NCBI GenBank assembly: GCA_002727315.1
Contig: PBWR01000022.1
Location: 23,378 to 87,377, forward strand
Length of the DNA: 64,000 nt
Source of the DNA: Alphaproteobacteria bacterium
GTDB lineage: Bacteria; Pseudomonadota; Alphaproteobacteria; UBA6615
Direction: 5' to 3'
The notes under the pieces were generated by a model. The model ran no database searches. It had not been told where the DNA came from and saw nothing but the letters and a program-made list of their open reading frames with translations. Both the position numbers and the translations under genes were made by a program. This document shows positions 41,331 to 50,221 of the stretch, piece after piece (the first letter of the stretch is position 1; every line of letters starts with the position of its first letter).

Positions 41331-42104
41331 TCATCCTTTCGACGGGAGGACCTTCTCGGCGGCCTCCCAATGGTCGTCGTGGGTCCATGTCTTCACGAAC
41401 ATCGCGGTTTCAATCTCGTGCATGCGATCCCTGTCGTCGCCGCGGCGGTGCGCATCGCTGACGGCTTTGAAGGCCCGCATCGACTGAGGTTTCTGATTCC
41501 GGATCGGGGCGAGAAATTCCTCGATCGTGTCATCGAACACGGTGCCGTCCTCGCCCACGGCATCGTACAGGCCGATCGCCAGCGCCTCGGTGGCGGACAG
41601 CATCTCGCCGGTGCTCATCAGGCGCAGACCCTGGGCCCGGCCCACCAGGTCGAGCAGGTCGGGGCCACCGCCCCATGCCGTCGCCAACGCGAGCCGGCCC
41701 TGGACAAAGCCGATCCGTGAATGGCTCGCCGCGACCCGGAAATCGCACGACACGGCGAGTTCGGCGCCACCCCCGAAGGCGCTGCCGTTCAAGGCCGCGA
41801 CGACCGGCACGGGAAAATCGCGGATGGCGTTGAAAGCGGCCTTGGCACCGAGCGCCATTGTTTCGGCCTCGGCTTCGGTGCGAAGCCCGGCAAGTTCGCG
41901 CAAGTCACCTCCCGCGGCGAATGTCTTCTCGCCCGCGCCGCGCAGGACGGCCGCAACCAGCATGTCGTCCGACGACGCGCCGGCGAAGGTCTTTCCGAGC
42001 GTGTCGATAATCGACAGGCTCAGCGCGTTGTGCTTCTCGGGCCGGTCGATGTTGACATAGAAGACGCCGTCACGGGTCTCGGTCAGGATCTGGTCTGCGC
42101 TCAT
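41331..42104 (-). CDS. Enoyl-CoA hydratase/isomerase family protein
   Basis: NIDRPEKHNALSLSIIDTL, GAGEKTFAAGGDL, ALNGSAFGGGAELAVSCDFRVA. Confidence 0.92.
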   Translation of the reverse strand: MSADQILTETRDGVFYVNIDRPEKHNALSLSIIDTLGKTFAGASSDDMLVAAVLRGAGEKTFAAGGDLRELAGLRTEAEAETMALGAKAAFNAIRDFPVPVVAALNGSAFGGGAELAVSCDFRVAASHSRIGFVQGRLALATAWGGGPDLLDLVGRAQGLRLMSTGEMLSATEALAIGLYDAVGEDGTVFDDTIEEFLAPIRNQKPQSMRAFKAVSDAHRRGDDRDRMHEIETAMFVKTWTHDDHWEAAEKVLPSKG

Positions 42105-42161
42105 AAATACTCTTCCGTCGCGTGACGCACTGGCCCGTTGTCGGCGGGACGGGAACGAGGA

Positions 42162-43193
42162 TCAGTCCTCGTCCATCTCCGCGGTGCGATAGATGTAGTT
42201 GCCGTCCATGTAGGTGACGAAGAAGTCGTGAAACGACATGGGCGTGTATTTCGGCTTTTCACCGGCCTCGATGCATGTCGGCAATGGATCGGCAACGGTC
42301 TCGTCGTTGCAGTTGTAGAAGAATGTCAGCGCGTAGCGATGATCGTTCGGCGGCACCACGCGATGCGGGGTGGCGATGAAGCGGCCGTTCGTCCAGCGGT
42401 TGAAGAATTAGCCGGTGTTGACGACGATGGCCCCACGCAGAGGCTCGACGACCATCCACTTGCCCGAAGGGGCCATGACTTCCAGCCCGGCCACATCCAT
42501 GAGCGGCAAATAGGTCATCGAGCTGTGGTCGGAGTGGGGGGACAGGGAGAATTGTCCCTCCTCGGCGTCGACCGGCGGATACCAGGCCGTCCGGATGTAA
42601 TATTCCGGGTGCGAGAACTTGTCGTCGAAATAGTTAGCCGGCAGTTCGAGTGCGCGCGCATAGGCCGGTAGCATGCGGGTGGCCAGCTTGGCCATGTTCG
42701 CCTGGTAATCGAGCAGCACCTCGCGGAATTCAGGCAATTCTTCGGGCCATTGGTTCAGGTTCCGGTGGCGGACATTCTCGACGACCTTCGGGTCGTCGGG
42801 CGGGCGCTCACGCATGATCGCCCAGGCTTCGTTGAGGTCCTTCTTCTCGTTCTTCGCGATCTTCGACCAGCGCAGGATCAGCGACTTGTTGGGGATGAAA
42901 CCCTGGTGATGGAAGTCGACCCGGTACTTCATCTTCGTCTCATCGGGCAGTTCAAACAGATGTGCGATCTGTTCGAAGCTGCGGTCGATCAGATCCTGAT
43001 CGACGCCGTGATTGACGATGCAATAGAAGCCCAGGCTTTCCTGGATCGCGCGCAGTTCCGTGGCGAACTGTTCAAGCGCGTCGGCGTCACCCGCCAGAAA
43101 GGGACCGACATCGACGACAGGGATTTTCTCTTCCGCGATGCATTCGGCGATGTAGGGGGAGATTTGGAGTTCCGATTCTGCTGCAACGGACAT
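42162..43193 (-). pseudogene. 2OG-Fe(II) oxygenase (isopenicillin-N-synthase-like), interrupted by in-frame TAA at 42408-42410
   Basis: PHSDHSSMTYLPLMDVAGLEVMAPSGKWMVVEPLRGAIVVNTG*FFNRWTNGRFIATPHRVVPPNDHRYALTFFYNC; homology continues in the same frame across the stop. Confidence 0.82.
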
Positions 43194-43276
43194 GCAAGCC
43201 TCCATGCTTGGTTGCGTCCGGACCCCGCGCCGGTCGACGGCGCGGGGTGTGCCGGATTTCGTCATTCGGCCGTCTA

Positions 43277-44389
43277 CTAAGCGGCGGCGGCCGGTTCGTC
43301 TTCGGGAACCAGATGCGCGAGGGCGGGCATAACCTCCTTCGCGAGCAGTTCCATGTTGTCGAACCAGATTTGCTGCGGCTCATAGGTGTACTGGATCTGC
43401 AACACGGTGCCGAAGCCGCCCACATCGTCGTAAAGCTTGCTCAGCTTCTCGGCCACGGTGTCCGGGCTGCCGACGACCCAGATATTGTCGCAGACATATT
43501 CCGCCGTCAGCGCTTCGTCGGGCATGTCTGGATCGCCCTTGTAGAGATCAGTCGCGCCCAGCGATTTCAGCACGTTGAACATGTAGTTGGTGTAGGCGTT
43601 GCCAATCGGACCGTTCAGCACCTGGTCGCGTGCTTCCTGGTCCGTTTTGCCGACAAAAATCTCCCGCGCGATGCGCCATTCGCTGCGCTTTGGCGTCGGG
43701 CGACCCGTCGATTTCGCGCCTTCGCAGACCGCGTCCCAATGGGTGTTCAGATTCACCGCAGGAAGATAGTTGATGCTCATCGGGATCCAGCCATTGGCGC
43801 CCGCCGTTAAGAGGGATTCCGACGACTTGTGCAGACCGGACACCGCGATCGGCGGGGGGGGGGCCTGATAGGGCCGAATATGATGATACAGGGGCACCTG
43901 GGGCATCGGTTCCGGCACCTTGAACTGCCAGAACTCGCCATTGTGTTCGAACGGCTCGTCTTCAGTCCAAAGACGCTTGATCACCTCGATCGATTCGCGC
44001 ATGCGCGCCCTGTGCTCGCCCTCCTTGTAGTCGATGTCCCAGAAATGGAAATCGGTCGGGGCGCCGCCGGCGCCGATGCCGAAGTTCAGGCGGCACTTCG
44101 ACAGATGGTCGAGATAGGCGATACGCAGCGCCACTTGCCGCGGGTCTTGCATGGGAAGCAGGACGATGCCCGTGCCGATACGAATATTCTCCGTTCGGGC
44201 AAATACCGATGCCGCGAACAGGTCGGTGGCGGGAATTGGCTCCCACGGGATGGTGTAATGCTCACCCATCCAGCCTTCGGTGTAGCCGAGCTTGTCGCCC
44301 ATCACGAAGGTTTCGATGTCCTGATGGTACTCCTTGGTGACGTCCCCGCCGGGCGGACGGAGCGGCATCGCAAACATGCCGTATTTCAT
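43277..44389 (-). CDS. LLM class flavin-dependent oxidoreductase (luciferase-like)
   Basis: MKYGMFAMPLRPPGGD...EGWMGEHYTIPWEPIPATDLFAA, IRIGTGIVLLPMQDPRQVA. Confidence 0.9.
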   Translation of the reverse strand: MKYGMFAMPLRPPGGDVTKEYHQDIETFVMGDKLGYTEGWMGEHYTIPWEPIPATDLFAASVFARTENIRIGTGIVLLPMQDPRQVALRIAYLDHLSKCRLNFGIGAGGAPTDFHFWDIDYKEGEHRARMRESIEVIKRLWTEDEPFEHNGEFWQFKVPEPMPQVPLYHHIRPYQAPPPPIAVSGLHKSSESLLTAGANGWIPMSINYLPAVNLNTHWDAVCEGAKSTGRPTPKRSEWRIAREIFVGKTDQEARDQVLNGPIGNAYTNYMFNVLKSLGATDLYKGDPDMPDEALTAEYVCDNIWVVGSPDTVAEKLSKLYDDVGGFGTVLQIQYTYEPQQIWFDNMELLAKEVMPALAHLVPEDEPAAAA

Positions 44390-44509
44390 AGCGTGATCTC
44401 CCTTGCCCACTTGTACGCGGCATGGATTCCGCGATCTCACGGGGCTTGAAACCATTTTAGGCGATTGGGGCGGATTGGAGTCAATGATGTTCGGGAATCA
44501 GAATTTTCC

Positions 44510-44523
44510 TTCATATATATGAA
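44510..44523. promoter_or_regulatory. Perfect 14-bp palindrome in divergent promoter region
   Basis: TTCATATATATGAA between the LLM operon (-) and citryl-CoA-lyase-like gene (+). Confidence 0.45.
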
Positions 44524-44580
44524 ATATTGTCCGAACCGGTGTTTGTCCCTATCGTCGCCCCCGACCCGGGGGAGATGACG

Positions 44581-45360
44581 ATGCTGATTGGCAAAAAAGG
44601 TGAAGCGAAAACCGCCATCGAAACGGCGGATTCCGCGTCGATCACGGTGCGCGGCAAGGATCTGTGCAACGAGATCATGGGGCATGCATCCATTGCGGAG
44701 TTCTTCTATTTCCACCTGACAGGCAAGGAGCCGAACGCGGAGCAGGAGTATTTCCTGAACCTGCTGATCATCGCGCTTGCGGAGCACGGGCTGACACCCA
44801 GTGTCCAGGCCGCACGGATGACGCTGGCGGCCGCACCGGAAGCGTTGCAGGGGGCGGTGGCGGCGGGTCTTCTGGGCGTCGGGACGGTCATCCTGGGCAG
44901 CGCAGATGTCTGCGGCGGGATGCTCGACGATGCCGCTGGGCGGGTAGAGGCCGGAAAGTCACCGGAGAAAGCCGCCCTCGAGATCGCCGAGGAGTACAAG
45001 GCAGCTGGCAAGTTCATTCCCGGTTTCGGGCATCCAATCCACCATCCGGTCGATCCGCGTGCGGAACGGATTATGGCGCTGGCCGATGAGCGGGGTGTTT
45101 CGGGCCGGCATGTCGACGCACTGCGGCCGTTTCCCGCAGCCGTGGAAAAGGTCTGGGGCAAGAAACTGCCCATGAATATTCAAGGCCCGATGGCAGCCGT
45201 GCTGCTCGATCTCGATTTCCCCAAGGCGGCAATCCGCGGCATTCCGATCCTTGCGCGCACCATTGGCCTGATCGGGCACCTCAACGAGGAAATGGAGCGG
45301 CCGATCGGATTCCTGCTCGCGCACTACGGCGAAGAGGCCATAGAGTACGACGGGGATTGA
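44581..45360 (+). CDS. Citryl-CoA lyase / citrate-synthase-like protein
   Basis: RGKDLCNEIMGHASIAEFFYFHLTGKEPN, GFGHPIHHPVDPRAERIMALA; ATG at 44581 preferred (GGAG 6 nt upstream), TTG 44527 and ATG 44575 possible. Confidence 0.83.
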   Translation: MLIGKKGEAKTAIETADSASITVRGKDLCNEIMGHASIAEFFYFHLTGKEPNAEQEYFLNLLIIALAEHGLTPSVQAARMTLAAAPEALQGAVAAGLLGVGTVILGSADVCGGMLDDAAGRVEAGKSPEKAALEIAEEYKAAGKFIPGFGHPIHHPVDPRAERIMALADERGVSGRHVDALRPFPAAVEKVWGKKLPMNIQGPMAAVLLDLDFPKAAIRGIPILARTIGLIGHLNEEMERPIGFLLAHYGEEAIEYDGD

Positions 45361-45364
45361 ACGC

Positions 45365-46696
45365 ATGACCACGCCCGATCTTTTCGATCCCGTGGCCGAA
45401 ACCCGCGAATTGGCCGACCAGAAGGCGATGGACGAACCGGGCTACCGCAAGCAGATCGAGTATCTGTTTGCGCATTCGGCCTTCTATCAGGAAAAGCTCG
45501 GCGAGGCGGGCTTCAAGACGGCGGCCTCGGTTGGTGGCCTGGACGATCTTCGCCATCTCCCCTTCACGGCGAAGGACGAGTTGCGCGCGAGCCAGGCCGA
45601 ACATTTGCCATTGGGCAAGCAACTGGCCGCACCGTTCGAGGATGTCGTCCGAATCTACTCGACCAGCGGCACGTCGGGAACACCGCTGTATATACCGGTG
45701 ACGGCGGGTGATTTGAAGCGCTGGGTCCACACGTCGAACCGCAGCTACTACGCCGCCGGTATCCGGCCCCACCACCGGGTCGTGACGACCTACAATTCCG
45801 GTCCCTTCGTGGCCGGTGCCGTGCATGAATCCATGATCGCGCTCGGCGTGCGCATGGTACCGGTGGGCAGCGGAAACACCGATCGCCTGATCACTGCGCT
45901 CTCCCGGTTTCAGGTGCAGGCGATGCCGGGCACGCCGTCCTATTTTCTCTATATCGCAGAGGCCGCGCGTGAGCGGGGCATCGACCCTGCAGCATGTGGG
46001 TTGCAAACGCTGGTAGCCGGTGGCGAGCCCGGCGGCGGTGAGGCGACGGTTCGGGCACAGATTGAAAAGGCCTTCAACACCAAGGTCCACGAAGTACTAG
46101 GGCTGGGCGAGATGTCGATATCCATGTTCGGTGAGGGCCCTGAACAGGACGGGATGAGCTTTCTGGCCCGCGACTACATCCATATGGAGCTGATCGATCC
46201 GGAAAGCGAGGAGCCGATTCCCTTCGAGAACGGTGTCGAGGGCGAGCTGGTCTATACCCACTTGCAGCAGGAGGCTGCGCCGTTGCTGCGTTTCCGTTCG
46301 CGTGACCGCGTCCGGGTCAGCACTGGTCCGGTGGCCAGCGGCCGCACGGGGCCGCGGATCCGATGCATCGGCCGCACCGACGACATGCTGATCGTGCGCG
46401 GCGTGAATCTGTTCCCCAGCGCTATCCGCGAGGTCGTGAACGAGTTCCAGCCGGATGTCAGTGGCGTCATTCTGATCCGGCCGACGAAGCAGGGTGTGCA
46501 GCAGTTGCCTCCGTTGCCCATCCAGATCGAGATTGCGGAGGGTGCTTCCCCCGAGGACGGGCTTGCGGAGGCCATCGAGACCGCAATCCGCTCACGCCTC
46601 GTGGTCACGGCCCGGGTCGAGCTGGTGGCGTTCGGTACGCTGCCGCGTTCTGACTACAAGACACGCTTAGTCGACTATTCCGACGCCGCGGACTGA
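45365..46696 (+). CDS. Phenylacetate-CoA ligase family protein (AMP-dependent)
   Basis: YSTSGTSGTPLYIPVTAGDLKRW, GRTDDMLIVRGVNLFPSAIREVV. Confidence 0.9.
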   Translation: MTTPDLFDPVAETRELADQKAMDEPGYRKQIEYLFAHSAFYQEKLGEAGFKTAASVGGLDDLRHLPFTAKDELRASQAEHLPLGKQLAAPFEDVVRIYSTSGTSGTPLYIPVTAGDLKRWVHTSNRSYYAAGIRPHHRVVTTYNSGPFVAGAVHESMIALGVRMVPVGSGNTDRLITALSRFQVQAMPGTPSYFLYIAEAARERGIDPAACGLQTLVAGGEPGGGEATVRAQIEKAFNTKVHEVLGLGEMSISMFGEGPEQDGMSFLARDYIHMELIDPESEEPIPFENGVEGELVYTHLQQEAAPLLRFRSRDRVRVSTGPVASGRTGPRIRCIGRTDDMLIVRGVNLFPSAIREVVNEFQPDVSGVILIRPTKQGVQQLPPLPIQIEIAEGASPEDGLAEAIETAIRSRLVVTARVELVAFGTLPRSDYKTRLVDYSDAAD

Positions 46697-46702
46697 GCGC
46701 TG

Positions 46703-47107
46703 CTAAAACAGGAAGTCGTAGGCCGTCAGGTCGGCGGTAGCGACGCCGACCAGGGTAATCTCGTCGTTGTTGCCATAGTCGATCACGGTGCGGCTGCCCA
46801 TACTGATTGTGCTCGCGAGCCGGTCCGCGAAGTCTGTGAAACCGAGCGCCGAGACGTCGAGCTTGTCTTCGCCCGCGCCGCCGTCGCCGCCCTCGAGCGT
46901 GTCGTTGCCGGTATCGCCCGCTTGGTCGCCGTAAAGTTAGTCATCTCCCGGACCGCCGCCGGCGCGGATTTCATCGTCCCCGTCATAGCCGAAGATGACT
47001 TCCGGCTCGTAGGTACCGTTGATTTCGTCGTGGTCGGCGGTGCCGTAGATAAATGTGACATCGCGCATCGAGCGCAGGTCGTTTTCATATTTGACGTGAT
47101 CGGACAT
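46703..47107 (-). pseudogene. RTX/hemolysin-type calcium-binding mini-gene with in-frame TAA at 46937-46939
   Basis: FGYDGDDEIRAGGGPGDD*LYGDQAGDTGNDTLEGGDGGAGEDKLDVSALGF...DLTAYDFLF*; 405 nt in one frame with a single stop. Confidence 0.72.
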
Positions 47108-47244
47108 CGTGATCTCCCGTCGGTTTCCGCCGTTGCCACCATAGGTATTGGCTTGTGCGTGAAACCGAAATGACGGGGGTCACAACGAGAACAGAAAAAC
47201 GGCGGACCCAAAGGCCCGCCGCTGAAATCCAGTACTTTTTGTGG

Positions 47245-47877
47245 TTAACCGAGGGCGGGATTGAGCGTGTATTCGCCGACCACCTGGCCGCTGGCCAGGA
47301 TGTGTCTTTCCATCGCCGCGAGGGCGTCGGCACCGCTGAAGACCCCATCAAGCCCGAGGGATTCGACGTCGAGCGCATAGACCGTGAACACATACTCGTG
47401 CATCAGCTCGTCATTCCAGGGCGGTGCAGGGCCGTCGTATCCACCGTAATCGCCGGCCATATCGGGGTTCGCGGCCATGAACATGCCGAAATCGTTGGCG
47501 CCGCGCACGCCGTTCGACGTTGCGCCGGTGGGTTTCCCCTTTGGCACCACCGAATCAGATTCCACACCCTTGGCCAGCCCCGTGGTCGTGGCGGGGATGT
47601 CCACCAGAACCCAGTGCATGAAGTCCATGCGCACCAAGTCGGCGGGAATCGTCTTCCCCTCCTGGTTTGCGTCGTCGAAGACGGTCGGGACGCTGCGGTC
47701 GTGCATGATGATTGCGTAGGATTTCGTGCCGTCAGGCGCACCGCTCCATGAGATGGCCGGGCTTATATTCGCGCCGAACGTGAAGGGTTCGTCATCGGTG
47801 CGTATGCCGAAGACAAACTCCTCGGCGATCCGCTGGCCATCGGCGATGCCTTCGATGCTGACATTCAAATCCGCCAT
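47245..47877 (-). CDS. YbhB/YbcL family (PEBP/Raf-kinase-inhibitor-like) protein
   Basis: NISPAISWSGAPDGTKSYAIIMHD, MHWVLVDIPA, GYDGPAPPWNDELMHEYVFTVYALD. Confidence 0.88.
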   Translation of the reverse strand: MADLNVSIEGIADGQRIAEEFVFGIRTDDEPFTFGANISPAISWSGAPDGTKSYAIIMHDRSVPTVFDDANQEGKTIPADLVRMDFMHWVLVDIPATTTGLAKGVESDSVVPKGKPTGATSNGVRGANDFGMFMAANPDMAGDYGGYDGPAPPWNDELMHEYVFTVYALDVESLGLDGVFSGADALAAMERHILASGQVVGEYTLNPALG

Positions 47878-47959
47878 GTTTCTTCCCCCCCCCCTGAACA
47901 AGAGTGTCGTCCGGATGAAAGCTTAGCATGGAGATAGCGGCAGGGAAGGCCCCTGTGGA

Positions 47960-48346
47960 TCAGATATTGGCAGAAAGCGAGACCGCGCCGAACCGGTCGG
48001 ACTGGCTCTGGCCTCCGAATTCCCGGGTCCGGAACACTTGGGTGAAAGCCAGCCGAACACCGTGATAGATGGCCGCGAATCCCAGCTGGGCGTCACCAAC
48101 GAAGTGTTTCTTGTCGACACTGTGACTGCTGGCGAAGGTGTTGCCGTCCAGGAAGATATCGCGGGCGACGCCACGGGCACAGGAAACCCAGGCCAGCCGC
48201 CAGCCATTGGTGTAGTGCCGGTCGGTATTGGCAATACGGTCGTTTTCCCACTGAACGCTGTAGGTGTCAGACGGTGGTTCGGCCATCGCCGGGGCGATTG
48301 CATATGTCGTTGCCAGAAGACCCAGTATGCAGGCCGCGCGGCGCAT
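47960..48346 (-). pseudogene. Internally deleted LpxR-family (lipid A deacylase) gene
   Basis: Signal peptide + SVQWENDRIANTDRHYTNGWRLAWVS (N-terminal signature) joined to GVARDIFLDGNTFASSHSVDKKHFVGDAQLGFAAIYHGVRLAFTQVFRTREFGGQ (C-terminal signature); only 128 aa. Confidence 0.72.
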
Positions 48347-49029
48347 CAGTCCTGCAGGCGCGTGACCGCGAACGGGTTGAACCGCGTGTTCCGGTCGTAA
48401 TGGTCAATTCCTTCGGACCGCTTCAGCCAGCCGACCACAGCATAGGTGAGTGGTGTGGCCAGGATTTCGTAACCGATCTTGGCGACGGCCTGCACCATGA
48501 TCGTGCCGAGAAGTATCTCGGTGGGCAGAATTCCCCAGAACGCGACGAAGACGAAGACGATGGAATCAAGGCTCTGGCCGACGATGGTGGAGCCGATGGT
48601 GCGCAGCCACAACATGCGGCCTTCGGTGATGACTTTCAGGCGTGCCAGGACATAGGAGTTGGCGAACTCGCCGACCAAAAAGGCCAGGAAGGATGCAGCA
48701 AGGATGCGCGGAGTGGCGCCGAGGATGGCGTCATAGGCTTCCTGTCCGTCCCAGAATCCGGCCGCTGGCAGCACCCCGACCAGGGCAAAGGTCAGGACCG
48801 CGAACAGATTGGCGGCAAATCCGAGCCAGAGAACCAGGCGGGCCTTGGCGAAACCGTAAACTTCCGTCAGAACGTCACCAATGATGTAGCTGATCGGGAA
48901 GATCACGATGGCGCCGGTGAGCGCATATCCCTGGACCTCGATCAGCTTGACGGCCGTGATGTTTGAAACCAGAAGACAGGTGACGAACAGAACGGCGATA
49001 ACGAGGAAACGCGTGGTCAATCCGGGCAT
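48346..49029 (-). CDS. yhhQ: Queuosine precursor transporter (YhhQ/DUF165 family)
   Basis: Polytopic; SNITAVKLIEV, FPISYIIGDVLTEVYGF, next to queA. Confidence 0.88.
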   Translation of the reverse strand: MPGLTTRFLVIAVLFVTCLLVSNITAVKLIEVQGYALTGAIVIFPISYIIGDVLTEVYGFAKARLVLWLGFAANLFAVLTFALVGVLPAAGFWDGQEAYDAILGATPRILAASFLAFLVGEFANSYVLARLKVITEGRMLWLRTIGSTIVGQSLDSIVFVFVAFWGILPTEILLGTIMVQAVAKIGYEILATPLTYAVVGWLKRSEGIDHYDRNTRFNPFAVTRLQD

Positions 49030-49128
49030 GTATCGATTTCTGTGTGTGGGTATTCCAAGTTTGTGCAGGCTAATGACAGGCTGGTGCGCCCGGTGTCAAT
49101 CAACAGATGCGCGATGGGAAAACGACGG

Positions 49129-50157
49129 ATGAAGACTGCTGACTTCGATTTCGATTTGCCCCCCGATCGCATTGCACAGCGTCCAGCGGAACCTCGGGAA
49201 TCGGCCCGACTGCTGGATCTTCGTGAAGGCATTGCTGACCGAACCGTTCGCGACCTGACGGCTTTGCTCTCGCCCGACAGCCTGTTGGTTGTCAACGACA
49301 CCAGGGTCATTCCGGCGCAGTTGGAGGGGCGACGCGGTGAGGGGCGGACCTCGATCACGCTGCACAAGGCGATATCCGATACGGAGTGGCTGGCGTTTGC
49401 CCGCCCGGCTAAACGTTTGAAGCCCGGCGATACGATCGTCTTCGGCGCGGCGTTCCAGGCCGAGATGATCGCGCGTGGCGAGGGCGGGGAGGTGCGCTTG
49501 CGATTTGATATGGGTGCGGATACCTTCCACACGCAGTTGGCGCAGCACGGCAAGACGCCGATACCGCCCTACATCAAGCGTGGCTCCGGCGCGGACGCCC
49601 GGGATCGCGATGATTATCAAACCATGTTCGCGGCGCGTGACGGGGCCGTGGCGGCCCCTACGGCGGGTCTGCACTTCACACCGGAATTGATGGCCGCACT
49701 CGATTCAAACGGGATCGAGGTGGCGACCGTCACCCTGCATGTGGGGGCGGGAACGTTTCTACCCGTGACCGTTGAGGATGTCGCGGATCACCGGATGCAC
49801 GCGGAATATGGCGAGCTCGATTCCGCGATCGCCGACCGGATCAATCAGGCGCGTGAGGATGGACGACCCATCGTCTCGATCGGAACCACGGCCCTGCGCT
49901 TGCTGGAATCGGCGGTTGGCGCGGACGGTAGATTGGTGGCATTCCGCGGCGACACGCGGCTTTTCTGCACACCGGGCTTTGAATTCCGGGCCGTCGATCA
50001 GCTGCTGACGAATTTCCATTTGCCGCGCTCGACCCTGTTCATGCTGGTCTGCGCGTTTGCCGGGACCGAGCATATGCGCGCCGCCTACGCTCACGCGGTC
50101 GCGCAAGGCTATCGGTTCTTTTCCTATGGCGACGCGACCTTGTTGAAGCGTGCCTGA
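49129..50157 (+). CDS. queA: S-adenosylmethionine:tRNA ribosyltransferase-isomerase
   Basis: MKTADFDFDLPPDRIAQRPAEPRESARLL; TPIPPYIKR; AAPTAGLHFTPELM; TNFHLPRSTLFMLVCAF. Confidence 0.96.
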   Translation: MKTADFDFDLPPDRIAQRPAEPRESARLLDLREGIADRTVRDLTALLSPDSLLVVNDTRVIPAQLEGRRGEGRTSITLHKAISDTEWLAFARPAKRLKPGDTIVFGAAFQAEMIARGEGGEVRLRFDMGADTFHTQLAQHGKTPIPPYIKRGSGADARDRDDYQTMFAARDGAVAAPTAGLHFTPELMAALDSNGIEVATVTLHVGAGTFLPVTVEDVADHRMHAEYGELDSAIADRINQAREDGRPIVSIGTTALRLLESAVGADGRLVAFRGDTRLFCTPGFEFRAVDQLLTNFHLPRSTLFMLVCAFAGTEHMRAAYAHAVAQGYRFFSYGDATLLKRA

Positions 50158-50221
50158 CCGGTAGGGGCTGCCGCGAACTATGAGAATATCGTGCACCTGT
50201 GTGGCGTGAGGACCAACCCGG

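Noticed and set aside
42408-46939. Possible TAA recoding (sense TAA) suggested by two genes each broken by a single TAA
   Set aside because: TAA acts as a normal terminator for other genes here (for example rpoD at 26970-26972), and other relics carry TAG, TGA and frameshifts, so decay or sequencing error is simpler.
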